From Stachybotrys elegans (lineage: Eukaryota > Ascomycota > Sordariomycetes > Hypocreales > Stachybotryaceae), in assembly GCA_020746835.1 (NCBI GenBank), contig JAGPNK010000011.1:1302001-1366000 (forward strand): DNA of 64,000 nucleotides, written 5' to 3'. Shown piece by piece: positions 1 through 11,799 of the stretch (positions within the stretch are counted from its first letter, which is position 1; each line of letters starts with the position of its first letter). The notes beneath the pieces were generated by a model. That model was not told the origin of the DNA. It ran no database searches and saw only the letters and a list, made by a program, of their open reading frames with translations. The translations under genes were made by a program, and so were the position numbers.

Positions 1-187
1 CTTGTAACGACAGCACACTAGTGTGGGGCGGTCAGTGGCACGCAGCCCCTGTAGCACCCTTAGCGCCCGTAACCGGGGTGATGCTTCGTGAACTTGCACT
101 TCCCGTTTACATCATGATGCCTGCATATATCTGATCCATCCGCAACAATCACCAGATACCTGAAGGTCTCGGCATGTCAGGCTCCTC

Positions 188-2425
188 ATGGGTATCAAAG
201 GGTATGGTCACTTCTTCTGCACAATTATTTCCGCTGACAGAAATCTCTAGCATCTACCGCGAGCTTGGCCCTGGCCAGAGAGTGGCACTCTCCAAGTTGG
301 CTGCTGAAAGCCTAGAAAGCACAGGACGGCCGTTTAGAATAGCCATTGACATTGCAATATGGCAATTTCAAACTCAGGCCGCACGAGGTAATACCGTCGA
401 TGCTGCACTCTCCAGCCCAGGGCATCTTGGCTAATCTTTATCCATGTAGGAGGCACGAATCCAGCGATCCGAACTCTTTTTTACCGACTTGTTCGCCTGA
501 TGAGCACACCTATACAGCCGATTTTTGTATTCGATGGACCGCAGAAGCCGACCTTCAAGCGAAACAAAAGGTCTGGGAGAGGCGATGGGGTGGCAATTGC
601 CCTCGCAAAGCGCCTCATTCATCTCTTTGGATTTCCGGTGCACAATGCTCCCGGAGAGGCAGAGGCTGAATGCGCCTTTCTGCAGAAACACGGCGTTGTC
701 GATGCAGTCTTAAGCGAGGATGTCGATACAATCATGTTTGGCTGTACCAAGACTCTGCGAAACTGGTCTTCAGAGAGCAAAGGCCAGACAGTCCCCACGC
801 ACGTGTCTGTCTACGACACCCAGAAGGATAAAGGCATCATCGACTCGGGCCTCGGCCGCGAGGGCATGGTCTTGGTTGCCCTGATGAGTGGCGGTGACTA
901 TTTGCCTGAGGGTATACCGGGATGTGGCCCCAAGGTAGCCTGCGAGGCAGCCCGAGCAGGATTTGGAAGCATCTGTCGACTTAAGGCATCGTCAGACATT
1001 CAAAATTGGAAGGATTCCCTTGTTCATGAGCTCAAGACAAACGAGCAAAAGTTCTTCCGCACCAAACACAAAGCTCTTGAGATACCAGACACTTTCCCCA
1101 ACATCGAGGTGCTACGGTCGTATACTCGACCGGCTGTATCTCCCGAGAGTGTACTTGACTCTCTCCGCCAAAGTATGGATAGGAAGAGGGCTATTGATCT
1201 TGATGGCCTACGAGAGTTCACGCGGGAAATCTTCGACTGGAACTACCGCATCGGCGCTATCAAGTTCATTCGTGTATTGGCACATGCCTTGCTTGTTCAA
1301 AAGCTGCTACATGGGCCATCAGCAACAGAAGCAGCATCTCCTCTTGTGGAACGGATAGCTAGCAGACGAGAACACTTTAGTACCGATGCCTCATCGGAGC
1401 TGAAGGTGTTCTATATTCCACAGGATATCGTCCCCATCGACTTGTCGAAGGAGGTGGATGAAGAAATTCCTTTTGACCGCAATGGGCTCGCCCTGGATAG
1501 CGACGATGATGCCGAAGCACCGGTCGCCGAGGCATCTACGGCCAAAATCTTCGACGTGTCAAAACCAGACTCAGGCTGGGTCTTGGATGGTATCATCAGA
1601 AAGGCTCTACCCGATATGCTACACGCATGGGAAGAAGCGGAGCAAACCAAGAAGGCAAAGAAGCTACAGCCAAAGACAAAGACGGCGGCTCGGAGAAAGA
1701 CGAAAGCCAAGGATCCTGTGGCACCTCACCAGTCATTGGACAAGTTTTTCCACGTCACCAAATCGTCCGCACCAGACCCCATTGCGCCTACAAAGCGACC
1801 GCTTCCGCGGCCGGCATCCCCTCCGCCGAATATCAGTAAGGAGTCACGGGCTACTAGCACCCCAGAGAAAAGAAACCCAGGACACATCAGCTCACACGCA
1901 ATGCCTAGGACCAAGGGCATTTCAGAGCCGATCCTTATCTCATCTAGCCCCATCTCATCACCGCCGCAATCCAGCCACAGTAAACAGGGTGATGGTCGGG
2001 ATCTGCAGGGTCTGCGGAATACGCGGAATACGCATCCCTTGCTAGTTTTGGATTCTTCGCCGCCGCGGGCAAGGAAACCACAGCCAAAAACGAAGATGAA
2101 GGACCCAGCGACCAAGACTGGCCTCAAGCAAACCTCTTTGGACAGCTTCGTTATTACTTCTCCAAGCCGAAAGCCCCAGTCCAAGAGCCTGCTTAGCCCG
2201 ATGACAATAGACTGCCCGGACCCTGAGCCAGAGGATGACTTCCCCACGTCTAAAATGCTCTTGGTTCCCAGTGGCGCTGGATACTACAGAGAAATCAAAG
2301 TTCGCGGTGATCAGGTCGATACTGTCATTGCGAGAGAGACAAGACTCCTGGAGAATAAGGGCATTAGGGCAGGGGTGGCTCGATGGAGCGATGTGTCAAT
2401 CATTGACTTGACCGGAGATGAATAG
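188..2425 (+). CDS. yen1: Holliday junction resolvase Yen1/GEN1 (Rad2/XPG family)
   Basis: Structure-selective nuclease that cuts Holliday junctions and flaps in recombination repair. Exons 188-201, 251-387 and 450-2425 give 708 aa. The first exon is only 14 nt and encodes MGIK plus the start of a Gly codon; splicing yields the family N-terminus MGIKGIYRELGPG. The XPG-N domain spans about residues 1-100. The XPG-I acidic segment (GEAEAECA near residue 118, then SEDVDTIMFG) supplies metal-binding residues. A helix-hairpin-helix (GGDYLPEGIPGCGPKVA) lies near residue 197. The long C-terminal tail is basic and Ser/Pro-rich, with SLDKFF near 479, a PCNA-box-like QTSLDSF near 610, and a terminal SUMO-interaction-like VSIIDLTGDE. 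The tail motifs are inference. Both introns have good splice sites and keep phase. Confidence 0.93.
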
Positions 2426-2722
2426 TGGTAGCACAGAGCATCTGGTATATGGGTTGATTTTGGCGTTTGGCGTGGCGATGAAATATGAGCAATGAATGAA
2501 TGCATGGGCAAGGGAGTCTACATCTAGAATATATGATCACAAGGATTACAGGGAAAGCACAGGACAAGAAAATACCACATCTATCAATTATCCCATCGCC
2601 TTTTGTTGGCCATATTTAATTGTACACGGCGTCCATACATGTAGACGTCGAGAATCAACCATCAACGCCTGGCTAAATCATGAATAGTACACAAAAAGGT
2701 ATACATACGGTGACGTCCCACG

Positions 2723-4356
2723 TCACACCCCTTTCATTTCCAAATCCGAATCTATTTCCAAACCAAGGTCCCTGTCCTCCAAAAACGTCGCCCCTTTGAG
2801 CGCGTCCGGCAGGTACGTCTGTCTAACGCGACCGTCGACATAGTTGGGCGGGTACTTGTACTCGGCGCCGTAGCCGAGATCCTTCATGAGCCGTGTGGGC
2901 GCGTTGCGCAGGTGAATGGGCACGGGGAGCGCGGCGACGCCAGGCTCGCGCAAGGCGGCATAGGCATTGTTGAGGCCGCGGTAGGCGCGGGTGCTCTTGG
3001 GCGCGAGGCAGAGGGCCACGGCGCAGTGCGCGAGGGGGATGCGTGCCTCGGGCATGCCAATCTGCTGCGTGGCCGTGTAGGTAGCCGTGGCGAGCGGGAG
3101 CAGCGAGTTGTCGGCGAGGCCGACGTCCTCGGAGGCGATGACGACCATGCGGCGGGCGATGAAGAGCGGGTCCTCGCCGGACTGCAGCATACGGGCGAGA
3201 TAGTAGAGGGCAGCATCAGCATCGCTGCCACGGACGGACTTGTGGAAGGCCGAGATGGTGTCGTAGTGCTGGTCGCCCGCTCGGTCGTAGACGAGCGTCT
3301 TGGTCAGCGAGGCCTTGATCTCCTGCTGCGTCATGCCGGGCCGAACGGTGAGCGAGAGGGCGAGCTCCAGCAGGCTCAGCGCGGTGCGGGCATCGCCGTC
3401 GCTGAAGCGCGCAAGGTACTCGACCATTTCATCGTCGACGAGCGGCGTCGGGGGGTACGTGCCCTCCTCGGCCTTGAGAGCACGCTTCAGTATCTCGACA
3501 ATGTCCTCGGCGGTGAGCGCCTGCAGGGTGAACGTGCGGCAGCGTGACAGCAGGGCGCTGTTGACCTTGAAGGAAGGGTTCTCGGTCGTGGCGCCGATGA
3601 GGGTGATGTCGCCGTTCTCGACGGGCTTGAGGAAGACGTCCTGCTGGCCCTTGTTGAAGCGGTGGATCTCGTCGCAGAAGATGATGGTGCCGCGGCCCGT
3701 CAGCGCCTTTTCGCCGACAGCGTCGGAGAACATCTTCTTGACCTCGGACACGCCCGTGCTCGTCGCGTTGAGCTCGATGAACCGGCTGCCCACCTTGTGC
3801 GCGATGCACCGCGCAATCGTCGTCTTGCCCGTCCCCGAGGCGCCCCAGAGGATCATGGACGGCACGCGGCCCTGGTCGATGAGCGCGCGCAGCACGCCCT
3901 TGGGGCCTACGAGGTCCTGCCCGCATACTTCGTCGAGCGTCTTGGGCCGCATCCTCTCCGCCAGAGGAATCTGTTTCCGCGTCCGCGTCCGCTTCACCCT
4001 CGAATTATCCTCCTCGTCCTCCTCGTAGGAAGCAGCAGCGGCAGCAGCCGCCGCCGCCGTGGATGCAGCGCCGGGCCCGTCGTCGAAGCTGCGCTTGGTG
4101 CCCGCCAGGGGGGGTGGGAGCCGTTGACGGGCTGCGTGGAGGCGATACGCGCTCCGCCGGCGTGGCGCTTCGGCGCAGGCGTGGAAAAGGCCGAGAAGAA
4201 GCTCGAGGCGGAGCGCTTCTGGGGCGCCGAGCTCGGCGGCGGCGCGGGCGAGGAGGCGGCCTCGTCTTCTATAAAGTCCTGGCAGTTGGAGTCGAGGTGG
4301 TTGTTGATGTCGGACGGCTTGACGGCCTTGTTGCACGCCGGGCAGTTGACAGCCAT
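2723..4356 (-). CDS. mgs1: Mgs1/WRNIP1 AAA+ ATPase with N-terminal UBZ finger; frame break in a G7 tract
   Basis: Clamp-loader-related ATPase of replication-fork maintenance. The start at 4356 gives MAVNCPACNKAV followed by a UBZ4-type zinc finger (C-x2-C...H-x3-C, residues about 5-25), the ubiquitin/PCNA-binding module of this family. The AAA+ core follows, with Walker A GASGTGKTT, Walker B IIFCDEIHRF, a sensor ATTENPSF and the C-terminal MgsA-type region, ending at 2723. The UBZ part and the AAA+ part lie in different frames. The switch falls at a run of seven G at 4108-4114 (C7 on the coding strand); one extra base there would join the family's NG...GTKRSF segment. No plausible intron bridges the frames. 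A homopolymer sequencing error is the simplest reading; a real frameshift allele is possible. No other intron is seen. Confidence 0.88.
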
Positions 4357-5006
4357 TTTTCGGATTCAATCATGGGAAGGCTCTCGCGCAGAGCAGATGT
4401 GTACATAGTAGTAGGAACAGGGTTGCGAGGCTTGTCGCGTAATCGAATCTTGAGGTCAGTTCTTTTTTTTTTTTTTTTACGTTTACTTTTTCCAAGTCCA
4501 TCAACCTAGTAGTACACTTTACGCGTGGGAAACGCGACGTCACTGGATGTTGGTGGGGCGACGGCTAGTCTCGGAGAGGCCAATACACAGACAACTTGAA
4601 TTATACACAACTATGCCTCATGGTAAACTCCATGTCCAATACTGTTCCAGTGATTGTTATGAATATAATTGGGTGTGTTATACTGGGCCGTTCACGACCC
4701 CTTCATAGCTAAATCCACTCACCAGCAGGACCAAAGTTGAGCGAATGCTCTCCTCCCACTTCCTGCTAGCCATGCATCAGATGGCACAACCCATCACCAT
4801 GTACATCGCCATTACCCAGCTATGCCGCGTGCGGGATCGCCGATATTCTATATCAGACACACCCTCCATGCTTTCTTTGAGCTTCCCTAATGCTGAAGCC
4901 ACAACCATCCCCCTAAACGCCAAAACCATGCTGAGTTCCGCCTCCCTTTTTCTTTTTTTTTTTTCTTTTTTGGCAGAACCTTCTCAATATACAAGCAGCC
5001 TCTCAT
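4357..5006. other. Intergenic, mgs1 promoter side and pcf11 3' flank
   Basis: No coding region is supported. The stretch holds a T16 run at 4463-4478 and a second T-rich tract near 4949-4972. Either could be a promoter poly(dA:dT) element of mgs1 or part of the pcf11 3' end. Confidence 0.5.
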
Positions 5007-7343
5007 TTAAGCAAAAGTCTTCAAGGAACGCACCTTGGGCGACGACATGTTCCCCTCGGCTTTCCTCTTCCCCAACACGGGCTCCGGAGTCTTTCGTGAG
5101 AAGCCCGGCGTGTCTTCTCGGTCCCGCGTGGCCTCGGAGTGGCACGACGCATGGTAGACGCGGTTGCCCACGAGCACCGCATCCAACCACACCCATTCCT
5201 GCGCCGTGTCCAGCCATTTGTTCTCAAACCTTTCCTGGCAGATGGGACAGACGTTGTTGATTCCGCGCCCTGGTTCTGGTACCGGGATATACTTTATGCT
5301 GGCCTCGGCATCCTTGCCGTCTTGTGCTGCGTCCTCAGGGGCCGAGGAGTGTTCAGCATCAACCACTTCGCGAGATTTCACCCAGTCCTGTAGTTTGTTA
5401 GCATGACGAGATTTTGATCCAAGATTCAGAAGCCGCTTACCTGGCTGTCCACATAATAGCTGCGGTATGTGCCCTTCTTTTCCACTTCGGTACTGCGCTG
5501 ATGAACGCGGAAGTGCCAATCCATGTGAGCCATCTTCTTCTGCCTGCCTTGCTCATCCGTCCTGAAGCGTCTTCCGCACTGAGTACAAGGAGGTCCAAGT
5601 TCGTCGTAGAGAGAAGAGATGATGCTCGGGTTGAATCTTCGCCACGGGTTAGCTCACTTGTCCAGCACATGCTCATTGATGGTTGACTTACTGTTGCTTG
5701 ATGGATTGAGCGTCCAGTATAGGTCTAGCTGCCTGGAGGAAAGGAGGCGGCACCGCCGCTTTGGCCGCCGCGAGGATGCTGCTGAGGTTGGGGGGAAGAA
5801 TGGGCATCGATGGCGGTGGCGGCGGCGGCGGCGGCACCTGCACCGGCATGCCGTTGCTCGGCGTGCCAGCCGATGGTCCCAACAAGCCAGCCTTTCGAAG
5901 TTGTTCGAGCAGCGAGCCAGCATTCTGTACCGGCGGTTGTGCCGGTGCCGGTGCTGCTGGCGGTGCCGTTTTTGGCGGCTCTGAGTGCATGGGGGGTGGT
6001 GATCGGATGGCAACATTAGCATATGGAGGAGGGTTGGGGGTCGGATTCTGCGGCGTTGCCGACTTCCTCGCCAGCAACGTAGCCAACGCTCCCGGTCCCA
6101 GCAGAGAGTCCAGCGTCACTGGGCCCGACTTCGGAGGTTGGAACGGAGCACCCACCGGCGCCGAAGACGACGGGGTTACGGGGGCGGGCGGCGGCGGCAG
6201 TACAGGCGCCGGGATGGGAGTAGAGTTCTGGGCCGAGGTGGCCCTTATGGTCACGGCAGCAAGTTCAGTTACTTTGTTCTTAATGAGCTCAAGCTGGTCT
6301 GCTGGCAAGCTTGTGCGCTGCACGACGCCCTGGAGGTCCACCAGCGCTCTAAGTCTGCTTTGAACGCTAGCATCATGGGGGTTATGCGAGGCCTCGACCT
6401 TGGTCGCCACAATCAGGTTCTGGATGTCATTGTTCAATGTGTCTACGTTTATCCCAGCTCCGCCGGGTGCCACCGGCGCAGCTGACCCGTAAGGACCCAT
6501 CCCAGGGAGCTGGAAAGGAGCCGGCGCCGAGTTGCCAAGTTGGGGTGTGTTGGGTTGAGGGTAGAAAGGTGGCTTGGTCGTGTTAGCTTGCTTGTCCTGG
6601 ACGTGGGGGATTGCGGTTGACTCACCTGCTGCTGGCCGGCTTGGGGATGGCCCGGCGGCATCTGTCCGGGACGAGCGCCATTGGGTATGGGATATGGCTG
6701 GGCAGGATAGCCAGCTGGTGCGCCAGGGTGTCCTCGCATTCCAGGGGGGGTAGGCGTATTCCGGTTGGGCATCATGGCGGATCTTGGTCTGCCAGTCATG
6801 AGAGCCGGCTGAGGCATGCTCGCTACTCTGGCCTTCATCAAAGCATTCTCGATGGGACGGACCAGGTCGTGGGAGAAGACTGGTCTCGTGTCCAGAGAAT
6901 TAGGGACCGGGTCTTTCCATGTCCTCAGCATCTCCTCCATCTTCTTCCGTATGTTGTTATCGACCACGGCATAAGACTCCATGAAGGTTTTGAAGAGATT
7001 CCGTCCGAAGTAGAGCGTGTAGGGCGTGCCCACGTTCTTGACAATCGAGTCAAGTACATACAGTGCGGGCAGTTTCTTGCTCGGAGGTGCCTGTGGCGAG
7101 GTTAGCATCTGGCACGCTGCGAGAGTTTGGTGCGGCGATGAGATCTATTCGCAAAGACCTGACAGGGCGAGCTCAACCTACTTTGAGAATGTGCTGCTGG
7201 AGGACCTCGGCGATGGTCAGAGCATGTTCCGTGCTTTCACGGGCAATATGAGTGAGGTTGCTGATTTCGGCTCGCAGGTTGCCAGACAAGTCCTCCAAGG
7301 CATGGCGATAGTCCTCGGCCACTTCGGCCGCGCCCGATTCCAT
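5007..7343 (-). CDS. pcf11: Pcf11-like mRNA cleavage and polyadenylation factor
   Basis: Subunit of the nuclear pre-mRNA 3'-end processing complex (CF IA) that binds the RNA polymerase II CTD. Exons on the minus strand: 7343-7182, 7090-6626, 6509-5692, 5636-5441 and 5387-5007, giving 673 aa; all junctions keep phase. The CTD-interaction domain covers about residues 1-140 and includes PALYVLDSIVKNVGTPYT and RKKMEEMLRTWKDP. A Pro/Gln/Met-rich linker and a polyproline stretch follow. Two zinc fingers close the protein: CTQCGRRF...HMDWHFRVH and CPICQERF...VYHASCH, which flank the Clp1-binding region in the yeast protein. The ATG at 7343 was chosen because it begins MESGAAEVAEDYRHALEDL, the expected family start. 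Introns are 53-116 bp. Confidence 0.93.
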
Positions 7344-8447
7344 AACGACGGGGTCCTGGTGATGTCAAGAGAGATGATGTGTGTGGAGAGTAGGTAGATT
7401 ATGGCTGACGAGACAAAGACTCGGAACGATGTTTATGCACTGGCGCCTCTGTAGAGCGAAGGGGAAAGGTCTAGCCACAGAGCCAACTTGCGCGCGGCAG
7501 AGAATGGCGGATGCAAAGAGACCAAAGCACGCAGCAGAACAAGAGTCTAATGTGAATTTACTGGCGGGATTGCCTTGATCCCCAGGCTTGACCTCCTCGG
7601 GTCACCTCTGGACCATTCCAAATCCCCCCGGATCAAACCCCGACGTCTTGGACAAAATCACGGTACAGTCTAGTCCAGCAGCTCTGGTGGAACGCCCTTA
7701 CTCAGTGTCTAGGAGGCGAGATGCGGAGCCAGCAAACCACGATCTCTGAGCGGGTTCTGTGTCTGGCCCTGGGTGGTCGCGTGAGGGGCCAACTTCGCGG
7801 CCCGTGGGCGGGCGGTCGTGGAGGAGGGCGGAAGACGAGGGAGTACAGAGAGGCTACGCGCGGCGCGCTGGCTGGGCGGTACGGTTCTAATGTGAACAAA
7901 ATCGACTTGCGGTGGAGGGCGAAGATAACAGAAAACTATGACTGGAGGAAGTTACGGAGCTTGGCCCAAGCATTCGCAGCAGAGAATGCATCCCTTGATT
8001 ACGTAAAGCATGGTTGGAACATCACGTGAGAAGGTAGGTGCAGGACAATACATTGTTCACACCTACTAACCTTGAATAAATGGGCATGAATACGCATGCT
8101 GAGAAAGAGTGCAAAGCTCGCCGATAATACTTTTGTCCCATTGTTCTATTGTCAAGAGACCGCCCGCCACATCTTTTCTAGCGAGAAGGGCACAGCCTCG
8201 GGTGAAAAGCGCCAGTTAACAATATCAAGTTGTATTTGTATAGCCCAACGCCAGAAATTACGAAAGAACGCTGTAACGAAAGGCTGAAATCGCCTTGCGG
8301 CTCATGGGTATGCCCAGCAGCATCCAAACTCCAAAAATAGCAAACTAAATGCACTGAGCGGGCAGTCCTCGAGTTCTTCGTATTATACACCGTTGCTCGT
8401 CCCGTCTTTCCATCCATCATCTTGCCCTCGTCCCCGTATTGAACCGC
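7344..8447. other. Intergenic between pcf11 and the DUF7598-like gene
   Basis: About 1.1 kb containing the 5' region of pcf11 and the 3' flank of the next minus-strand gene. Open frames here are short and lack any family resemblance. No RNA gene or repeat was recognised. Confidence 0.45.
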
Positions 8448-9254
8448 TCAGAAGCGAGACATGTTGGCCTCGGAGTAGCGGCTGCTGCTGCGAGTGTGCA
8501 TCATGGGGTGCAGAGCAGTATCCGGGCGTCGCACGCCAGGGACGATAGGACTCTGACGAGCCTCCAGGTCGTCATCGTAACTGTTATCAGCATGCATGGG
8601 CCCGCTGATGTTGGGTCGGGGGCTGCTGCTATTGACTTCGTTGTCGTTGTTGCCCTTCCAGAACATGCCGTAGAACTTGCTCTTGCGCTTCTCCTTGCGG
8701 ATGGAGCCGATGGATTCGATCTCGTTCCAAGAGCGCGTGCCCTTCTCGCTGGCCTCGGCAAGCGAGCCGTTGGAGCGCACACTTCGGGCCATGATGCCCT
8801 CCTTGCGGTTGCTCCAGACCCAGGTGCAGATGCCGTTGAGAAGGCCAAAGACGAGATTCAGGATTCCGGCAGCCATGATGAGCTGACGGAAGGCGTCGGC
8901 GAGATTCCTGGTGTCGTAGGCAGGCTGGTTCAACTTGGAGAGCAGGTTGCAGCCAATGACGCAGAGGCAGAGAGACAGGGCACCGAGGCCAGAGTCGGGG
9001 CCGAGCATGGGCAGCGACTCGCGGAAGAAGTCTCGGACGGTGTTGATGATGGGGAACTCGGTGACGATGAGGCCCAGGCATACAAGACTGAGGAAGAAGA
9101 TGGAGGCGCCCTCGAAGACAAACCAGCCTCGATCCTGGTCGAGGTGGAGCATGAGGATATAACACGAAGCCGCACCAGCGAGCAGGCCGATGACGGTAGC
9201 CGCTCGAAGGATCTGCAGGACAATCATGCCCGCGCCGCGAGAGATTCCGAACAT
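8448..9254 (-). CDS. DUF7598-like fungal membrane protein, four predicted helices
   Basis: Single-exon gene of 268 aa. The frame stays open upstream to 9467, but the ATG at 9254 (MFGISRGAGMIVLQ) matches the usual start of this fungal family, and a TATA-like site lies about 130 bp upstream. Four hydrophobic segments occupy the first 155 residues: IVLQILRAATVIGLLAGAA, FEGASIFFLSLVCLGLIV, GALSLCLCVIGCNLL and LIMAAGILNLVFGLLNGI. The cytosolic-type tail is basic then Ser-rich (GSIRKEKRKSKFYGMFW). The function is unknown. The family name is from memory of similar fungal proteins and is moderately sure. Confidence 0.78.
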   Translation of the reverse strand: MFGISRGAGMIVLQILRAATVIGLLAGAASCYILMLHLDQDRGWFVFEGASIFFLSLVCLGLIVTEFPIINTVRDFFRESLPMLGPDSGLGALSLCLCVIGCNLLSKLNQPAYDTRNLADAFRQLIMAAGILNLVFGLLNGICTWVWSNRKEGIMARSVRSNGSLAEASEKGTRSWNEIESIGSIRKEKRKSKFYGMFWKGNNDNEVNSSSPRPNISGPMHADNSYDDDLEARQSPIVPGVRRPDTALHPMMHTRSSSRYSEANMSRF

Positions 9255-11432
9255 GGTGGAGAGTCGGTAGTGAGGGTATATAGTATTGGCCCGAAAGAGA
9301 GGGGAAAGATCGTGATAGGTTCGAAAGAAGGCTTGCTTCGAAGTGAGTGATGGCTGTCCACGTCTTGCGTCGACAGACGGAGAGTTTATATGAGGTGTAG
9401 ATGGGGCACGAGATGTGCAGTAGTAGTGGTTGAAAGAAAGAATAGACGGGCTGGATGAGGCCAGCAAGACGAATACGTAGGATGTTAAAGGGCTAGCAGA
9501 CGGGCTACAGCCGGAAGAGTAAGTGATTGGAAGTCGTGATAATGCTCGCGTTCTGAATGGGCGAGGATAAAGCGTTGGTGTAGTAACATATACTGCTTGG
9601 AGCCAGTCCGAGATGGTAGGTTATCAACGAAGGGTATAGAAGGAGAAGGAGAAGGAGAAGAAGTTTGGAAGTCTAAGAGAAGAAGGTAGAAACACGCAAG
9701 GAAAAAAGGTGAATAAAAGCTGTGTGTTAGTTACTCGCACACCATTGTTGAACGATTGTCAATAAGTGACGGACAAAGGAGGGGGGACGGTTGTGCCTGA
9801 ACAGCTGGCCGGGCCAGTGCCTTTAATAACCCAACGGCATCAGGCTATTCGAGCCATGTTCCATGCTCATGGCCCCCCTCCTCCCATTCCCATTCAATGC
9901 CCTCTGCTACGTAGCAGCGAATAAGGTAGGGACGAAAAGAACAAGGGCAAGCAGCCGCACACGGATCCGCGTGGGCCAACAAACACGCAGACGAACTGGC
10001 AATCCGAATCCACTCCCTCTGCAAGAAAGCACCTCACACAGTGGGCGGCAAGCAACCTAGAGAAAGGAGCGAAGACGACCGGGGGGGGCAGCAGGCGGCC
10101 GGAGTTGCTGTGAGCCAACCAAACGCGCGCCGGCAAGGGGAGGGGTCCTTGGGCTCGCGATGAACGAGGTGCGGTTACTTGCACGACAAACGGGGCCGGT
10201 CAGCGTTTCACGGGCCTCGGGGACGGGTCTGCGCTAGAAGGGAGGACGACAGCAGTGCGATGGATGGCGAGATTAGCTACGGAGCACCAGGGGGGGAGAG
10301 GCCATCGCGGGCAGCCGCCGAGGGCCAGTCAAGCGGGCGGCAGACGGACAAAGAGGATGGGCGTCGGGATGCTGGAGGCGCTGCGGATCGATTGGCTGTC
10401 AGCACGCGAATTGGTGTTTCAGAAGGTTTTGGGAGCGGCCCTGCGCTGCCCAGGCCTCAAGCGCCTAAAGTGGGGGGATCGTCGAAAAACAACCTGCCTC
10501 TTGCCTATGGAATCGCTTCTTGCATCCAACAATGAGTCACGCAGGAGAGGGTAAGTGTCGATACAAATACAAAGCATGGGTATCCCGTCGATGGGGAGAA
10601 TATTCATCTGGCACGGTACGACCAATGCTGAAGTCTCTCTGTGGCCTGATGTCTCTCCCCTTGATCAGAGCAATTGATGCAGATGCATCCATCATTCCAC
10701 CTCGCATTACTACTACTTACGTTGACTGCATGTGCATTTCATCAACATGATACCTGTATTATATGCCTAACCTACTGCATCACTCCCTCTGTCAGAGCAC
10801 ATCAGCAGCCGTGGCCATCCACCGCGTCCAATTGGTGATTTGTCTCGTCCTGTTCCAGCCATAACGTTCCGTGGCCGCTAAGTCCCGCTAAATAAGGTGC
10901 CTCTAAGGTTTAAATCCTCCCCTGCACTGATCGTCCGTCCATAGGTACTGTAGGTATCATATGCATCTATGATTGATTGATTGATCCGTCGCCTGAAGTG
11001 ACTGGATGCAAGACGCCGGCGCACAGCATCATGCCTCGTCGCAGCACAACAGCCTTAGACGCGCTGCTACTAGCAATTTTACTCCGCGCTTATTTACTTA
11101 TACCTCGTCTGAAATTAGACCTGCCCTTCGTCAATGAGGCCAGCGTCTACGACACCGACGCAAATAGCACGTTCCATCCGCTTGGCAGCAAGCCATATTT
11201 CGCATTCCAGCGCCGGCCAAAATCCATTCGCCATCCCTGATTGGCTGTCAACGGCACAGCCTCTAACGCCTCCGTGACCCACGTCCGGGCCTTGCCGCCT
11301 CCCAGAGACCACTTTTTCCGCTCAAGAGGGCCTCTTGCGCGCTTCGACTCTCCTTCCTCCACCAAACTTCCGTCAACACACCGCAAACAAGCGCCCACCT
11401 CCCACCTCCCACCTCCCAACACTCAGACCACC
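9255..11432. other. Divergent 2.2-kb intergenic region
   Basis: Separates the minus-strand DUF7598-like gene from the plus-strand SERF gene. It contains an AGGAGA-type purine microsatellite near 9638-9664 and a TGAT tetranucleotide run near 10971-10986. No gene is supported. Confidence 0.45.
9385..9390 (-). promoter_or_regulatory. TATA-like element of the DUF7598-like gene
   Basis: The minus strand reads TATAAA about 131 bp upstream of the ATG at 9254, a normal distance for a fungal core promoter. No transcript start is known. Confidence 0.35.
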
Positions 11433-11799
11433 ATGGCTCGCGGAAACCAGCGTGACAAGGCTCGTGAGGCCAACCTCAAGAAGCAGGCCGCCATGGTTCG
11501 TCTCTCCTGCCCCTCCACGGCCCTCGTGTATCCGAGGCTCTCCATCCCGCGCAGTAAGCAAGCTGCAAAGAGGACATATCCGCTAACCCCCCACTGCAGA
11601 AGAAGGGCAACAACATGAGCGGCACCGAGATGCAGCGCGCCAAGGAGAGTGCTGCCGAAATCATGCGCCAGAAGCAGGCTACCGGTACGAAACACGACAC
11701 GATTGCAATCCCGTCTTCCCAGAGGCAAACCGCTGACCCGTTTCCGTTGCAGCCGAGGCCAAAAAGGCAGAAGCAGCCGCCGCCGGCAACAAGAAGTAG
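11433..11799 (+). CDS. Small SERF/4F5-family protein
   Basis: A 64-aa highly charged protein encoded by exons 11433-11495, 11600-11684 and 11753-11799, with phase kept at both junctions. It starts MARGNQRDKAREANLKKQ, continues with NNMSGTEMQRAKESAAEIMRQ, and ends in an Ala/Lys tail. This is the conserved 4F5 signature of SERF-like proteins, which in animals and yeast modulate protein aggregation and bind RNA. The role here is inferred from family only. Each exon is too short to stand out as an open frame, so the gene is easy to miss. Both introns end in TGCAG. Confidence 0.88.

Noticed and set aside
2723..4369. Reading mgs1 as one continuous frame from an ATG at 4369
   Set aside because: The resulting N-terminus is nonsense, whereas the other frame from 4356 encodes an excellent UBZ finger; a frame break is the better reading.
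4063..4509. Arg/Gly-rich plus-strand frame overlapping the mgs1 N-terminus
   Set aside because: Antisense of the GC-rich linker and UBZ-coding sequence.
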